64,000 nucleotides of DNA, taken from positions 3,788,501 through 3,852,500 of the forward strand of contig NZ_JAYERP010000001.1 of assembly GCF_034718895.1 (NCBI RefSeq), read 5' to 3'. Positions 53,389-64,000 of the stretch are shown piece by piece. The notes below the pieces were generated by a model. It saw only the letters and a list, made by a program, of their open reading frames with translations. It did not search any database and had not been told where the DNA came from. Source of the stretch: Paenibacillus phoenicis (lineage in GTDB: Bacteria; Bacillota; Bacilli; Paenibacillales; Paenibacillaceae). A program made the translations under genes and the position numbers. Position 1 is the first letter of the stretch. Each line of letters opens with the position of its first letter.

Positions 53389-53437
53389 ATACTTTGCGAT
53401 CGGGGGGCAAAAGTCCCTTGAAAGCAAAGTATTTTTT
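53389..53437 (+). terminator. Terminator after hslO with an internal GC hairpin
   Basis: ATACTTTGC 53389-53397 and GCAAAGTAT 53424-53432 form a perfect 9-bp stem, followed by TTTTTT. The loop holds GGGGGGCAAAAGTCCC, which can form an extra stem. Confidence 0.88.
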
Positions 53438-53447
53438 GTGACTTTTC

Positions 53448-53579
53448 TTGACAACTCCGATCGGCGTTGTTAAGATTATAATTAGAAAACCAACTTATTT
53501 ACTCGGAAATAAATGAAAGTCGATGAATCGTGCATCCTAAATTATGTCAGCTTTCATTTGTGGGCAGCCAGATCGACTT
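53448..53579 (+). promoter_or_regulatory. cysK control region: dyad and alternative leader pairings
   Basis: TTGACA (53448) and TATAAT (53477-53482) are 23 nt apart, too far for an ordinary promoter. The dyad ACAACTCCGATCGGCGTTGT (53451-53470) lies between them. Downstream, AAATGAAAG (53511-53519) pairs with CTTTCATTT (53551-53559), while AAGTCGAT (53517-53524) pairs with ATCGACTT (53572-53579). The two pairings share bases and so exclude each other. A CymR-type repressor or a leader switch is possible; neither is shown. Confidence 0.45.
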
Positions 53580-53611
53580 GGTTATTTTTATCCAAAGGGA
53601 GGATATTTGAT

Positions 53612-54550
53612 ATGGCAAAAGTCGTGAACAATGTTACGGAATTGATCGGAGATACGCCGCTGGTCCGTTTGAACCGGGTTGTACCGGAGGACAGCGCCGA
53701 AATCTACGTGAAGCTGGAATACCAAAACCCAGGCTCCAGCGTGAAGGACCGGATTGCGATCAGCATTGTAGAAGAAGCAGAAAAAGCCGGCAAGCTGAAA
53801 CCAGGCGGCACGATTATCGAAGCAACCAGCGGTAACACAGGGATTGGCCTCGCGATGGTGGCGGCAGCCAAAGGCTATAAAGCCGTAATCGTCATGCCGG
53901 AAACGATGAGCTTGGAACGCCGCAACTTGCTGCGCGCTTATGGGGCAGAGCTTGTCCTCACGCCGGGGGCTGAAGGTATGAACGGTGCGGTGAAGAAAGC
54001 AGAAGAACTGCTGGCCGCTAATCCGGATTACTTCCTAGCAGACCAATTTAGAACTCAGGCGAACGTGAAGATCCACCGCGAGACGACGGGGCCGGAAATC
54101 GTTGAAGCCATCGAATCACTGGACGGACGCCTGGATGCATTTGTTGCAGGGATCGGTACAGGCGGTACGATTACCGGTGCAGGCGAAGTATTGAAGAAAC
54201 GGTTCCCGAATCTGAAAATTTACGCAGTTGAACCGGCAGCATCGCCGATTTTGGCTGGCGGTAAACCAGGTCCTCACAAAATCCAAGGCCTTGGCGCGAA
54301 CTTCATTCCGGAAATTTTGAACCGTGAAATTTATGATGAAATCATTCATGTCGAGAACGAAGAAGCGTTTGAGCAAGCGCGTATTGTAGCAAGACAAGAA
54401 GGGATTCTGTCCGGAATTTCTTCCGGCGCTGCCGTATTTGCTGCATTAAAAGTTGCGAAGCAACTGGGTAAAGGCAAACGTGTCGTTGCCGTCATTCCAA
54501 GTAACGGCGAACGCTATCTCAGCACGCCGCTGTACAATTTCGAAGCTTAA
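53612..54550 (+). CDS. cysK: Cysteine synthase A (O-acetylserine sulfhydrylase)
   Basis: PLP enzyme joining sulfide and O-acetylserine. The 312-residue product has the PLP-lysine segment [11 protein letters not shown] (Lys about 43), [10 protein letters not shown] and [10 protein letters not shown]. The frame stays open to ATG 53513, which would add 33 residues, but AAAGGGAGGA before ATG 53612 marks the true start. HydE, HydG and the many Fe-S proteins here depend on cysteine, though this gene is in its conserved housekeeping position. Confidence 0.96.
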   Translation: MAKVVNNVTELIGDTPLVRLNRVVPEDSAEIYVKLEYQNPGSSVKDRIAISIVEEAEKAGKLKPGGTIIEATSGNTGIGLAMVAAAKGYKAVIVMPETMSLERRNLLRAYGAELVLTPGAEGMNGAVKKAEELLAANPDYFLADQFRTQANVKIHRETTGPEIVEAIESLDGRLDAFVAGIGTGGTITGAGEVLKKRFPNLKIYAVEPAASPILAGGKPGPHKIQGLGANFIPEILNREIYDEIIHVENEEAFEQARIVARQEGILSGISSGAAVFAALKVAKQLGKGKRVVAVIPSNGERYLSTPLYNFEA

Positions 54551-54575
54551 TCGTTTCGCGGTAAGAGCGATGACA

Positions 54576-54613
54576 ACCCCCGGCCGTTCCAACCGAACGG
54601 TCTGGGGTCTTTT
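54576..54613 (+). terminator. Terminator after cysK
   Basis: ACCCC-CGGCCGTTC pairs with GAACGG-CTGGGGT around a short loop, followed by CTTTTATTTTT. Confidence 0.88.
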
Positions 54614-54715
54614 ATTTTTCGCGATAGGTGTTTTCCTTATAGGGCGTCTTCTAGTATACTAGCTTCCAATAAGACTAGAGCTTCTTCAGGCTGAAAATGT
54701 GGGGGATCAGCGCGC

Positions 54716-56233
54716 TTGATGAAAAAGATAATGACTTGGGAGCAATGGAAAGAATGGGCAGACACGGGTAACTGGACGATGCTGCCCTTCGCGGTCAAAA
54801 TTCCGCTGGCGGCTGCCGGCTTGCCTGAGGACTGGTCCAGGGCTTGGGAGGAAGCCGGGCCGTATGCCTTTGTATTGGAAAGCGGCAAGGTTGGACGCTA
54901 TACCTTCTTGGGGTTAAATCCGGTCTCCGTCCTTCGCGGCAAGGGCGATCAGGCCGTGGTGGAGGATCTCGCTTCAGGAGAAGTTTCGGTGGTGTCGGGC
55001 AAGCCGCTCGACCTGTTGCGGGACTGGATGGAACCGTTCCGTTCTCCAGGTTGGCCGGGTTTGCCCAAGTTCAGCGGCGGGGCCGTCGGTTATCTCGCCT
55101 ATGACGTAGCGCGATCGCTGGAGCGGCTGCCGAACCTGGCGCAGGACGATCTTGGCCTGGATGATTACGTCTGGATGCGGTTGGAGGAGCTGTGGGTGAT
55201 CGATCAAGCGGAAGGCGACGTGTATTGCATCGTCCATGTCCCGATCGCGTCGGCGTCACCGGATCAGCTGCGTGACAGCTATCACCTCGCTGAAGCGCGG
55301 GCTATGCGAATGGCTGACCGTTGGAAGAGCTTTTATGCGTCGGCGACAGGCCCGGTAGACGCAGCAGGTTCGGCAGAGCCTTCTTCGCTTACCGACGAGG
55401 AGATGGAACGCCGCCGCATGTCCGTCTCAATGACGCGGGAGGCGTTTGAAGCGGCGGTGCTTCGGGTGCAGGAATATATCGCGGCCGGCGACGTATTCCA
55501 GGTGAATCTTTCGCTGCGCCAGGCTTTTCCGTTGGCCGCTTCGCCGGAGCGGGTGTACGAGCAGCTGCGCAGGTTGAATCCTTCGCCGTATATGGGCCTG
55601 CTCCGGTTCCCTGACTTCCAGCTCGTGTCCGCTTCGCCGGAGCTGCTGGTGAAGGTGGAGCAAGGACGGATCAGCACCCGACCGATTGCGGGGACGAGAC
55701 GGCGGGGGCATACGCCGGAGGAGGATCAGCAGATGGAGGCGGAGCTGCTTGCCAGCGAGAAAGAGCAGGCCGAGCACATTATGCTGGTCGACCTCCTGCG
55801 CAACGATATCGGCCGGGTGGCGGAGTACGGGACGGTGCGGGTCAGCGAGCTGTTTGCCGTGGAGCGGTACTCGCATGTCATGCATTTGGTCTCCGAGGTT
55901 GAAGGGGTGCTGAGTTCGGATCATTCAGTTTATGATGCGATTGCGGCTGTTTTTCCCGGAGGAACGATCACCGGAGCGCCTAAAGTGCGGACGATGGAAA
56001 TCATCGAGGAGCTGGAGCCTGTTACGAGAGGCCCCTACACCGGCGCGATGGGATGGATTGACTATGCCGGGAATATCGAATTAAATATTATTATACGTAC
56101 GCTGGTCGCGAAGGACGGCGTCGGCTACTTGCAGACGGGTGCCGGCATCGTCATCGATTCGGACCCGTACCGTGAGTACAGGGAATGCTTCAACAAAGCC
56201 AGAGCCGTTGCTCTGGCCGTTCAACAGACTTAA
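54716..56233 (+). CDS. pabB: Para-aminobenzoate synthase component I
   Basis: Aminates chorismate to 4-amino-4-deoxychorismate with PabA. The 505-residue protein is of the TrpE/PabB family: N-terminal domain to about 210, then the chorismate-binding domain with PIAGTRRRGHTPEED (about 320), VDLLRNDIGRV and FPGGTITGAPKVRTMEI. Being followed by pabA-pabC-folPBK marks it as PabB rather than TrpE. The start is TTG 54716 or ATG 54719, one codon apart, after GGGGGAT. Confidence 0.93.
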   Translation: MMKKIMTWEQWKEWADTGNWTMLPFAVKIPLAAAGLPEDWSRAWEEAGPYAFVLESGKVGRYTFLGLNPVSVLRGKGDQAVVEDLASGEVSVVSGKPLDLLRDWMEPFRSPGWPGLPKFSGGAVGYLAYDVARSLERLPNLAQDDLGLDDYVWMRLEELWVIDQAEGDVYCIVHVPIASASPDQLRDSYHLAEARAMRMADRWKSFYASATGPVDAAGSAEPSSLTDEEMERRRMSVSMTREAFEAAVLRVQEYIAAGDVFQVNLSLRQAFPLAASPERVYEQLRRLNPSPYMGLLRFPDFQLVSASPELLVKVEQGRISTRPIAGTRRRGHTPEEDQQMEAELLASEKEQAEHIMLVDLLRNDIGRVAEYGTVRVSELFAVERYSHVMHLVSEVEGVLSSDHSVYDAIAAVFPGGTITGAPKVRTMEIIEELEPVTRGPYTGAMGWIDYAGNIELNIIIRTLVAKDGVGYLQTGAGIVIDSDPYREYRECFNKARAVALAVQQT

Positions 56234-56284
56234 GAACTTAAGAAGAGCCAGCTGGACAAAGTCTAGGACAGGAGATGAGATGAG

Positions 56285-56866
56285 ATGATTTTAGTGATCG
56301 ACAACTATGATTCTTTCACGTACAATCTGGTGCAGTATTTAGGTGAGTTAGGCGAGGAAGTAACTGTCCGCCGCAACGATGAGATCGATCTTGCGGGTAT
56401 TGAGGCTTTGCAGCCGGATCATATTTTAATATCCCCCGGCCCGTGTACGCCCAATGAGGCCGGGATTACGCTGGATTTGATTGAGCATTTTAAAGGGGTT
56501 ATCCCGATCTTTGGCGTTTGTCTGGGGCATCAGGCGATCGGTCAAGCCTTTGGCGGCAAGGTGATCCGTGCCGAGCGGCTGATGCATGGGAAGACGTCGC
56601 CCATTTACCATCAGGGAGAATCGGTGTTTGCCGGCCTGCCGTCGCCCTTCACGGCTACGCGGTACCATTCACTGATTGTGGAGCGCGAGAGTCTGCCGGA
56701 TTGCCTGGAGATTACCGCAGAGACGGCGGAAGGGGAGATCATGGGGCTGCGCCACAAAGAGTATGCCGTCGAGGGCGTGCAGTTCCACCCGGAATCGATC
56801 ATTACCCAGCATGGGCACCAAATTCTCCGTAACTTCCTGAACCGAAAGGCGGAAGCCAAAGCATGA
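56285..56866 (+). CDS. pabA: Aminodeoxychorismate/anthranilate synthase glutamine amidotransferase
   Basis: Supplies ammonia from glutamine to PabB, and in Bacillales usually to TrpE too. The 193-residue product has the nucleophile motif [11 protein letters not shown] (Cys about 79) and the His-Glu pair in FHPESI. It overlaps pabC by 4 bp (ATGA). Confidence 0.95.
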   Translation: MILVIDNYDSFTYNLVQYLGELGEEVTVRRNDEIDLAGIEALQPDHILISPGPCTPNEAGITLDLIEHFKGVIPIFGVCLGHQAIGQAFGGKVIRAERLMHGKTSPIYHQGESVFAGLPSPFTATRYHSLIVERESLPDCLEITAETAEGEIMGLRHKEYAVEGVQFHPESIITQHGHQILRNFLNRKAEAKA

Positions 56867-57834
56867 ATTACATCGGGGTGGATGGCGTTCCGACCCCGGT
56901 CGATCAAGCCGTGATCTCCGTGATGGATCACGGCTTTATGTACGGGATCGGGTTATTCGAGACATTCCGCACGTACGGAGGGCGGCCGTTCCTGCTGGAT
57001 CGGCATCTACAGCGGCTGGAGGCGGGCTGCAGGGCGCTCGGGATGGCGTACCAGGCTGATCTTGGCCGGGTTGAAGCGGAAATTGCCGAGCTGCTCGAGC
57101 GGAACGGATTGGAAGAAGGCTACATTCGGTATACGGTAACGGCTGGCGAGGGGCCGTTGGGCTTGCCTGCCGGCGACTACGAGAAGCCGAGGGTCGTGAT
57201 CTACGTGAAGCCGCTGCCGGAGCCGAGTGCGGCGTTGTACACGGACGGGAAGCCGTTGTGGCGGCTGGCAACGCCTCGGAATACGCCGGAGGGCGAGGTT
57301 CGTTTCAAGTCGCTGCATTATATGAACAACGTGCTGGCGAAGCGCGAACTCGCCCGGTTGGAACGCGAGGCACAGCACACGGCGGATGCTCCTGCGGCGC
57401 ATGCGCATGGGAGTAGACCTGCCGCTGCACCCGCTGAGGGACTGTTGCTGACGGCGGATGGCTGGCTGGCGGAGGGAATCGTCAGCAATGTATTTTTTGT
57501 GCGAAATGGTAGATTATATACGCCGGATGTGAAAACCGGCATTCTCCCCGGCGTTACTCGCGCTAGGGTGCTGGAGCTGGCGGCCGAGCAGGGGATTGCG
57601 GCGGAGGAAGGCCGCTACACTTGGGACGAGCTGCTGGCGGCCGACGAGGTCTTTCTGACGAATTCGATTCAGGAGCTCGTGCCGGTGACGAAACTGGTAG
57701 AGCCCGGCCAGCCCGGCGGCCAAGGGACGTTGCGGCGCACGGTGGGGACTGGGCAAATCGGACCAATGACGCGCCTGTTGTTGGGGAAATATAGGGAGAA
57801 AGCGAGGAGTGGCGATGCAGCCGATCATTTATAA
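56863..57834 (+). CDS. pabC: 4-amino-4-deoxychorismate lyase
   Basis: PLP enzyme of class IV aminotransferase fold that releases pyruvate from aminodeoxychorismate to give p-aminobenzoate. The 323-residue product has the PLP lysine in [16 protein letters not shown] (about 148). It is about 30 residues longer than usual because of an Ala/His/Pro-rich insertion near 170-190 ([21 protein letters not shown]) at a surface position. It overlaps pabA upstream and folP downstream. Confidence 0.92.
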   Translation: MNYIGVDGVPTPVDQAVISVMDHGFMYGIGLFETFRTYGGRPFLLDRHLQRLEAGCRALGMAYQADLGRVEAEIAELLERNGLEEGYIRYTVTAGEGPLGLPAGDYEKPRVVIYVKPLPEPSAALYTDGKPLWRLATPRNTPEGEVRFKSLHYMNNVLAKRELARLEREAQHTADAPAAHAHGSRPAAAPAEGLLLTADGWLAEGIVSNVFFVRNGRLYTPDVKTGILPGVTRARVLELAAEQGIAAEEGRYTWDELLAADEVFLTNSIQELVPVTKLVEPGQPGGQGTLRRTVGTGQIGPMTRLLLGKYREKARSGDAADHL

Positions 57835-58651
57835 GCGAAGCTACCAACTGGGCGAGGCCTCTTTGACATTAGGGGATCGCACGCTGGTGATGGGGATTTT
57901 GAATGTGACGCCGGACTCTTTTTCCGATGGGGGTCGTTACAATAATGTGGAGCTTGCCGTTCAGCATGCCCGTGAGATGGTTGCGGAGGGCGCGGATATC
58001 ATTGATATCGGCGGGGAGTCGACGCGGCCGGGCCATGTGCCCGTAAGTGAACAGGAAGAGCTGGAACGGGTCATCCCTGTCGTCGAGGCACTCCATCGCG
58101 AGCTTCCTCACGTTCCGTTGTCGGTGGATACGTACAAGGCGCAGGTGGCGTACGAAGCGTTGAAGGCCGGGGCGCATATCATTAATGATATCTGGGGCTT
58201 TAAGGCGGAGGCACGGATGGCGGAAGTGGCGGCGGAGTTTGGTTGTCCGGTGATTTTGATGCATAACCGCCATGATCGCAATTACCGCGATTTGCTTGCC
58301 GATGTGGCTGCGGATTTGCGGGAGAGTGTGGAGATCGCTCGAAAGGCTGGCGTTAAGGATGAAAATATCATTTTGGACCCCGGCATCGGTTTTGCCAAGG
58401 ACGATCTCGAGAATCTGCGCGTGATGAAGGCGCTGGACGAATTAGCGGCATTGGGGTTCCCGCTGCTACTTGGCACGTCCCGTAAACGATTTATTCGTAC
58501 CGCCTTAGACCTTCCGGTCGATGAGGTGGTGTTCGGAACGGCGGCCACCGTGGCGCTGGGGATTGCGCAGGGCTGTCAGATTGTCCGCGTTCATGACGTG
58601 AAGGAGATCAAGCAAACCGTGCAGATGTGTGATGCGATCGTGTACGCTTGA
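57815..58651 (+). CDS. folP: Dihydropteroate synthase
   Basis: Joins p-aminobenzoate and hydroxymethyl-dihydropterin diphosphate; the sulfonamide target. The 278-residue protein has MGILNVTPDSFSDGGRY (about 28-44), IDIGGESTRPGH and GIGFAKD. GAGGAG before ATG 57815 places the start 20 bp inside pabC. Confidence 0.96.
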   Translation: MQPIIYKRSYQLGEASLTLGDRTLVMGILNVTPDSFSDGGRYNNVELAVQHAREMVAEGADIIDIGGESTRPGHVPVSEQEELERVIPVVEALHRELPHVPLSVDTYKAQVAYEALKAGAHIINDIWGFKAEARMAEVAAEFGCPVILMHNRHDRNYRDLLADVAADLRESVEIARKAGVKDENIILDPGIGFAKDDLENLRVMKALDELAALGFPLLLGTSRKRFIRTALDLPVDEVVFGTAATVALGIAQGCQIVRVHDVKEIKQTVQMCDAIVYA

Positions 58652-58681
58652 CCCATTTGCCGGTAAAGGGAGCTGAAATGA

Positions 58682-59044
58682 ATGGATAAAATGGTGCTGC
58701 GGCGCATGGAATATTACGGGTACCATGGTGTTTTTGAGGAAGAGCGTAAGCTCGGCCAGCGCTTTTACGTGGATTTGGAGCTCGCGCTGGATCTGCAGCA
58801 GGCCGGGGTTAACGACGACTTAACTCAAACGGTAAATTATGCCGAAGTGCATGAACTGGTCAAGGGTATCGTTGAGAAGAAAAGCTTCAAACTCATCGAA
58901 GCCCTGGCGGAGCATATTGCATCTGCGGTATTGGACACTTATACTAGGGTAGATGCGTTAACGGTTCGAGTTACGAAGCCGCATCCGCCGTTTGATGTGC
59001 ATTTTGACGGTGTGACGGTCGAGTTGTATCGTTCCAGAAAGTGA
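58682..59044 (+). CDS. folB: Dihydroneopterin aldolase
   Basis: Cleaves dihydroneopterin to 6-hydroxymethyl-dihydropterin. The 120-residue product has the family start MDKMVLRRMEYYGYHGVFEEERKLGQRFYVDLEL and the conserved Lys in VTKPHPPFD. AAAGGGAG precedes the ATG. Confidence 0.96.
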   Translation: MDKMVLRRMEYYGYHGVFEEERKLGQRFYVDLELALDLQQAGVNDDLTQTVNYAEVHELVKGIVEKKSFKLIEALAEHIASAVLDTYTRVDALTVRVTKPHPPFDVHFDGVTVELYRSRK

Positions 59045-59054
59045 GCTAATATTT

Positions 59055-59603
59055 ATGACTACGACATCTCCCTCTGAGCTTTCAGAGGCTTATATTGCTT
59101 TAGGGGCTAATCTAGGCGACCGCGAGGCCACCCTGATGCAGGCGATCTCGGAATTGCAGAAGCATCCTGAGATCGAGGTATTGCGCTGCTCCAATCTATA
59201 TGAGACGGATCCGGTAGGTTATTTGGATCAGCCTTGTTTTGTGAATATGGCCGTTGCTGTCCGGACGTCGCTGGATCCTGAGGCGCTGCTGGCCTTCATG
59301 CTGGATATCGAGCTGCGGCTGGGACGGGAGCGTACGATCCGCTTCGGGCCGCGGACGGTGGACCTGGATTTGTTATGGGCCGGCGGCAGGGTGTTGGACA
59401 CACCGCTTCTGACCTTACCGCACCCGCGGATGATGGAGCGAGCTTTTGTGCTCATTCCCTTGGCCGACATCGTGCCGGAAGGAGAGCCTTCCGGGCTGTT
59501 TGAACGGATTCACAATGCCCTAGACAACTTAGATGGAAAGGAAGGCGTCCGGTTTTGGAAAACATGCAACTGGCACAGCGCATCCGCGCTTTCCGAAAGC
59601 TAA
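59055..59603 (+). CDS. folK: 2-amino-4-hydroxy-6-hydroxymethyldihydropteridine pyrophosphokinase
   Basis: Activates the pterin for FolP. The 182-residue product contains AYIALGANLGDREATL and the signature RFGPRTVDLDLLW. The ribosome binding site is poor, so translation may depend on coupling with folB, 10 bp upstream. Its end overlaps the next gene by 49 bp. Confidence 0.95.
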   Translation: MTTTSPSELSEAYIALGANLGDREATLMQAISELQKHPEIEVLRCSNLYETDPVGYLDQPCFVNMAVAVRTSLDPEALLAFMLDIELRLGRERTIRFGPRTVDLDLLWAGGRVLDTPLLTLPHPRMMERAFVLIPLADIVPEGEPSGLFERIHNALDNLDGKEGVRFWKTCNWHSASALSES

Positions 59604-59764
59604 AAGGCTTCACCCAGCAAGAGCTGGCTGAGAAGTCCGGCGTATCCCTGGCCTTATTGGGCGCGGTAGAACGGGGGAACCGCCGGGCAGATGATCAAAT
59701 GTTAACTAAAATTGCACAATGTTTAGGAATATCCTTAGCGGAGCTAAAGTCTGATCTGAAGTGA
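59555..59764 (+). CDS. yazB: XRE-family helix-turn-helix protein YazB
   Basis: Small DNA-binding protein of unknown target, conserved after folK in Bacillales. The 69-residue product is a single HTH (RIRAFRKLKGFTQQELAEKSGVSLALLGAVERGNR). GGAAGG about 9 nt upstream supports TTG 59555; ATG 59564 is the alternative. It overlaps folK by 49 bp in another frame. Confidence 0.88.
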   Translation: MENMQLAQRIRAFRKLKGFTQQELAEKSGVSLALLGAVERGNRRADDQMLTKIAQCLGISLAELKSDLK

Positions 59765-59805
59765 ACCGCTGATTTAACTATTTTATTGCATGGGAGGGAA
59801 CCATC

Positions 59806-60807
59806 TTGCTGAAGATTGGCGATGTGGAATTGAAGAACCAAGTCGTACTTGCCCCGATGGCAGGCGTATGTAATCCGGCCTTCCGTCTGATTGCCAAGGA
59901 ATTTGGGACAGGGCTTGTCTGCGCTGAGATGGTTAGCGATAAAGCAATCCTTCACGGCAATAAGCGGACTCGAGAAATGCTCTTTGTGGACGAGCGGGAA
60001 AAGCCGCTTAGCCTGCAAATTTTCGGCGGGGATCGCGCGTCGCTCGTAGAAGCGGCGAAAGTCGTCGATCAGGAAACCAATGCCGATATCATCGATATTA
60101 ATATGGGCTGCCCCGTGCCGAAGGTGACGAAATGCGACGCTGGCGCACGCTGGCTGCTTGACCCGAATAAAATATACGAAATGGTTGCGGCGGTTGTGGA
60201 TGCGGTAAGCAAGCCAGTCACGGTGAAAATGCGCATTGGTTGGGATGCGGAGCACATCTACGTCGTGGACAACGCCAAAGCGGTTGAGCGAGCCGGCGGC
60301 AAAGCCGTGAGCGTTCACGGCCGGACGCGGGAGCAATTGTACACCGGTAAAGCGGACTGGAGTTACATCCGCCAGGTGAAGGAAGCGGTGTCGATTCCCG
60401 TCATCGGGAACGGCGATGTGGCGACACCCGAGGATGCGAAACGGATGTTGGATGAGACCGGCTGCGACGGTGTGATGATCGGTCGCGGGGCGCTTGGCAA
60501 CCCTTGGATGCTGTACCGGACCGTCGAGTACTTGAAAACAGGCGTATTGCTTCCTGAGCCGGATGCGGAGGAGAAGATTCGCATTGCCATCCTGCACATG
60601 GACCGTTTAGCGGCGCTGAAAGGCGAGCTTGTTGCTGTTCGCGAGATGCGCAAGCATTTGGCTTGGTATTTGAAAGGGTTGAAAGGTGCGGCGCGCATCA
60701 AAGACCTCATAATGGAAGAAAACCGCCGGGATGAGATGGTGCGGATTCTTGAGAATTTTGTCGCCGACTTGGCGGCGGGAACGGTGCGCGATGAGGTGTC
60801 CGCCTAA
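59806..60807 (+). CDS. dusB: tRNA-dihydrouridine synthase
   Basis: FMN enzyme reducing uridine to dihydrouridine in tRNA D-loops. The 333-residue product has [15 protein letters not shown], the catalytic Cys in [16 protein letters not shown], and the FMN segments GNGDV and [10 protein letters not shown]. The start is TTG 59806 after GGGAGGG. The yazB-dusB order is conserved. Confidence 0.95.
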   Translation: MLKIGDVELKNQVVLAPMAGVCNPAFRLIAKEFGTGLVCAEMVSDKAILHGNKRTREMLFVDEREKPLSLQIFGGDRASLVEAAKVVDQETNADIIDINMGCPVPKVTKCDAGARWLLDPNKIYEMVAAVVDAVSKPVTVKMRIGWDAEHIYVVDNAKAVERAGGKAVSVHGRTREQLYTGKADWSYIRQVKEAVSIPVIGNGDVATPEDAKRMLDETGCDGVMIGRGALGNPWMLYRTVEYLKTGVLLPEPDAEEKIRIAILHMDRLAALKGELVAVREMRKHLAWYLKGLKGAARIKDLIMEENRRDEMVRILENFVADLAAGTVRDEVSA

Positions 60808-60887
60808 GGTTTGAAGTTGAGAGGGGTGTCCTCTCATGGGGGGACCTCTTATACATGAAACGTTTACATTTGTAAAATCGGGCGTCA

Positions 60888-60916
60888 TTGACATTTCGGA
60901 ATCGTTCACCTATAAT
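60888..60916 (+). promoter_or_regulatory. Sigma-A promoter of greA
   Basis: TTGACA (60888-60893), 17 nt, TATAAT (60911-60916): both boxes perfect. The predicted leader to the greA ATG is about 250 nt, unusually long. Confidence 0.92.
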
Positions 60917-61030
60917 TTCACAATATAAATTCGCCTCAAGTGCCAGTCTCTCCCATATGAGGGTCTGACCCTTATCACATATTGCATATAATTAACACAA
61001 CAAGCAAGAATCGAAGTGATCACTGTGGCC

Positions 61031-61153
61031 GGAAGCGAGCGCTTCCATGCACCTGGGCGGCGGTGGTACGGCAAAGGAACCATTCCTTTTGGGAATCGTT
61101 CGTTTTCCAGGGGAGTTTTCAGGTGCCGCACGTACCGTGCGAAAATTTTTTCC
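61031..61153 (+). promoter_or_regulatory. greA leader with terminator-like hairpin and possible antiterminator
   Basis: GGAAGCG-AG-CGCTTCC (61031-61046) is followed by AAAGGAA/TTCCTTT. Then the hairpin CGCACG-TAC-CGTGCG (61127-61141) runs into AAAATTTTTT, a terminator shape only 22 nt before the ATG. GGTACGGCA (61065-61073) can pair with TGCC and GTACC within 61124-61136, which would break that hairpin. This suggests premature termination of greA transcription under some condition. Confidence 0.5.
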
Positions 61154-61174
61154 ATGACAGGAGAATCGGTTGAG

Positions 61175-63261
<2,087 letters not shown>

Positions 63262-63274
63262 GAGTTTGGAATAG

Positions 63275-63307
63275 AACAAGCCCGGCTATAGGCTGGGCTT
63301 GTTTTTT
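63275..63307 (+). terminator. Terminator after lysS
   Basis: AACAAGCCCGGC pairs with GGCTGGGCTTGTT around a short loop, followed by TTTTT. Confidence 0.93.
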
Positions 63308-63310
63308 ATA

Positions 63311-63419
63311 ATATCAGAAAGTATAAACTTCGGGGCATTGGCATCCTGATATCGCAAGAAAAACTTCCACTAAACGCGGTCTGTCTACGTTGAATGTAGG
63401 TCGATAGACGTTTTTCTTA
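63311..63419 (+). repeat. 108-bp hairpin-rich repeat, copy 2
   Basis: ATATCAGAAAGTATAAACTT to GATAGACGTTTTTCTTA. It differs from copy 1 at scattered positions, including CCAC for CCGC in the small stem. It abuts copy 3. Confidence 0.92.
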
Positions 63420-63420
63420 A

Positions 63421-63530
63421 GATATCAGAAAGTATAAACTACGGGGGCTTAGCATCCTGATATCGCAAGAAAAACTTCCGCTAAATGCGGTCTGTCTACG
63501 TTGAATGTACGTCGATAGACGTTTTTCTTA
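63421..63530 (+). repeat. 108-bp hairpin-rich repeat, copy 3
   Basis: Tandem with copy 2 and about 90 percent or more alike by eye. It keeps the GATATCAG/CTGATATC arms and the terminal GTCTGTC...GATAGAC stem with TTTTTCTTA. The next 200 bp to the rrn promoters look empty. Confidence 0.92.
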
Positions 63531-63740
63531 TGATTTGGGGAAGGCTGAGCCTTAGAGGATCTTTATATCGTTAAGATCGCCGCTGATCGCGGTCGGCTAC
63601 TTCTTCGTAAGCTTGCGTTGATACATATTTACTTTGATCAGCTTATGTTCGAGTTTCTACTGATGTTGAGTTTTGTTGTGGAAGATTTTTAAGCGGATAA
63701 GGTTGGATTAAATTGGATGCATAAAATCGAGCAGTTTGGG

Positions 63741-63769
63741 TTGCACGCGACTTGAAAAGATGATATATT
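63741..63769 (+). promoter_or_regulatory. rrn promoter P1
   Basis: TTGCAC (63741-63746), 17 nt, TATATT (63764-63769). Confidence 0.75.
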
Positions 63770-63834
63770 ATAAATCCGGTCGTTATTCGTGAGCATTATG
63801 AACTTCAGCTCAGAATCGCAGATAAAAATAATGC

Positions 63835-63863
63835 TTGCAAGATAACGCCGGACATGATATACT
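63835..63863 (+). promoter_or_regulatory. rrn promoter P2
   Basis: TTGCAA (63835-63840), 17 nt, TATACT (63858-63863), 94 bp after P1: the tandem layout usual for Bacillales rrn operons. The leader carries GTTGTCG...CGACAAC and the conserved TCTTTGAAAACTGAACAA. Confidence 0.88.
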
Positions 63864-63986
63864 ATAAAAGTTGTCGCCGATAAGACGACAACGAAGTTGA
63901 TCTTTGAAAACTGAACAACGAGTGAGTAATAAACCGAGATTTAATTCTCGTCAGTTTTTTCTAAATGAGCAAGTCAAACACTTTAT

Positions 63987-64000
63987 TTTATTGGAGAGTT
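63987..64000 (+). rRNA. rrs: 16S ribosomal RNA, 5' end only
   Basis: TTTATTGGAGAGTT is the start of mature 16S rRNA in Bacillales (continuing GATCCTGGCTC beyond the window). Only the first 14 nt are present. Confidence 0.9.

Noticed and set aside
53513..53611. N-terminal extension of CysK from the upstream ATG
   Set aside because: The stretch lies in the structured leader without a ribosome binding site; known CysK proteins begin at the later ATG.
61050..61153. T-box riboswitch in the greA-lysS leader
   Set aside because: GGTGGTACGGC resembles the T-box sequence, but there is no recognisable Stem I or specifier loop and the downstream pairing does not follow the T-box plan.

Overview
The window is a chromosomal segment of a spore-forming, low-to-medium GC Firmicute, most likely Paenibacillus or a close relative. 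The gene order is the one known from Bacillus subtilis between gcaD/glmU and the first rRNA operon: glmU-prs-pth-fin-mfd-spoVT-yabM-yabN-yabO(rqcP)-yabP-yabQ-divIC-yabR-spoIIE-yabS-yabT-tilS-hpt-ftsH-coaX-hslO-cysK-pabB-pabA-pabC-folP-folB-folK-yazB-dusB-lysS-16S rRNA. Paenibacillus-type variants of this order are also present: a PpiC lipoprotein after mfd, hup beside rqcP, nadABC between ftsH and coaX, and greA before lysS. The genus call is inference from gene order and base composition, not a database match.

Layout. Positions 1-14,016 hold cell-wall precursor, nucleotide, translation-quality, repair and sporulation genes. Positions 14,372-28,757 are a 14-kb anaerobic island set exactly between rqcP and yabP. 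It holds hydE, a 2-oxoacid:ferredoxin oxidoreductase carried on two fused polypeptides, an NAD-linked [FeFe]-hydrogenase (hydC-hydB-hydA), hydG and, convergently, aspA-hydF. Together these would oxidise a 2-oxoacid (probably pyruvate) to reduced ferredoxin, make H2 from ferredoxin plus NADH, and build the H-cluster with all three maturases. An 18-bp dyad resembling Rex/FNR operators sits before hydE. Positions 28,903-33,682 return to the sporulation/division block. Positions 33,757-41,131 are an inserted ArsR-type regulator, an oligopeptide ABC transporter (opp) and an orphan gene. Positions 41,283-47,526 hold yabS-yabT-tilS-hpt-ftsH; 48,143-53,325 hold NAD synthesis, coaX and hslO; 53,612-59,764 hold cysK and the folate operon; 59,806-63,261 hold dusB, greA and lysS. 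The window ends with tandem rrn promoters and the first bases of 16S rRNA.

The least explained material is non-coding. Four elements of 183-186 bp (2884, 25050, 25786, 42970) share one exact architecture: four about 22-bp TAAC...-type sites, two in each orientation, set about 51 bp apart at each end, so that the whole element is a dyad. The site sequence changes between elements while pairing within each is kept. A different family of about 108 bp occurs three times (47528, 63311, 63421), two copies lying directly before the rRNA promoters. The prs-pth gap, where B. subtilis has ctc, holds another long palindrome. A decaying 35-bp tandem array and a 7-bp tandem array lie inside the hydrogenase island.

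Regulation that can be read directly includes a spoIIE promoter with the 21-bp spacer typical of Spo0A-driven sigma-A promoters, a sigma-G-like promoter before spoVT, tandem rrn promoters, and leader structures before greA and cysK that look capable of alternative folding.
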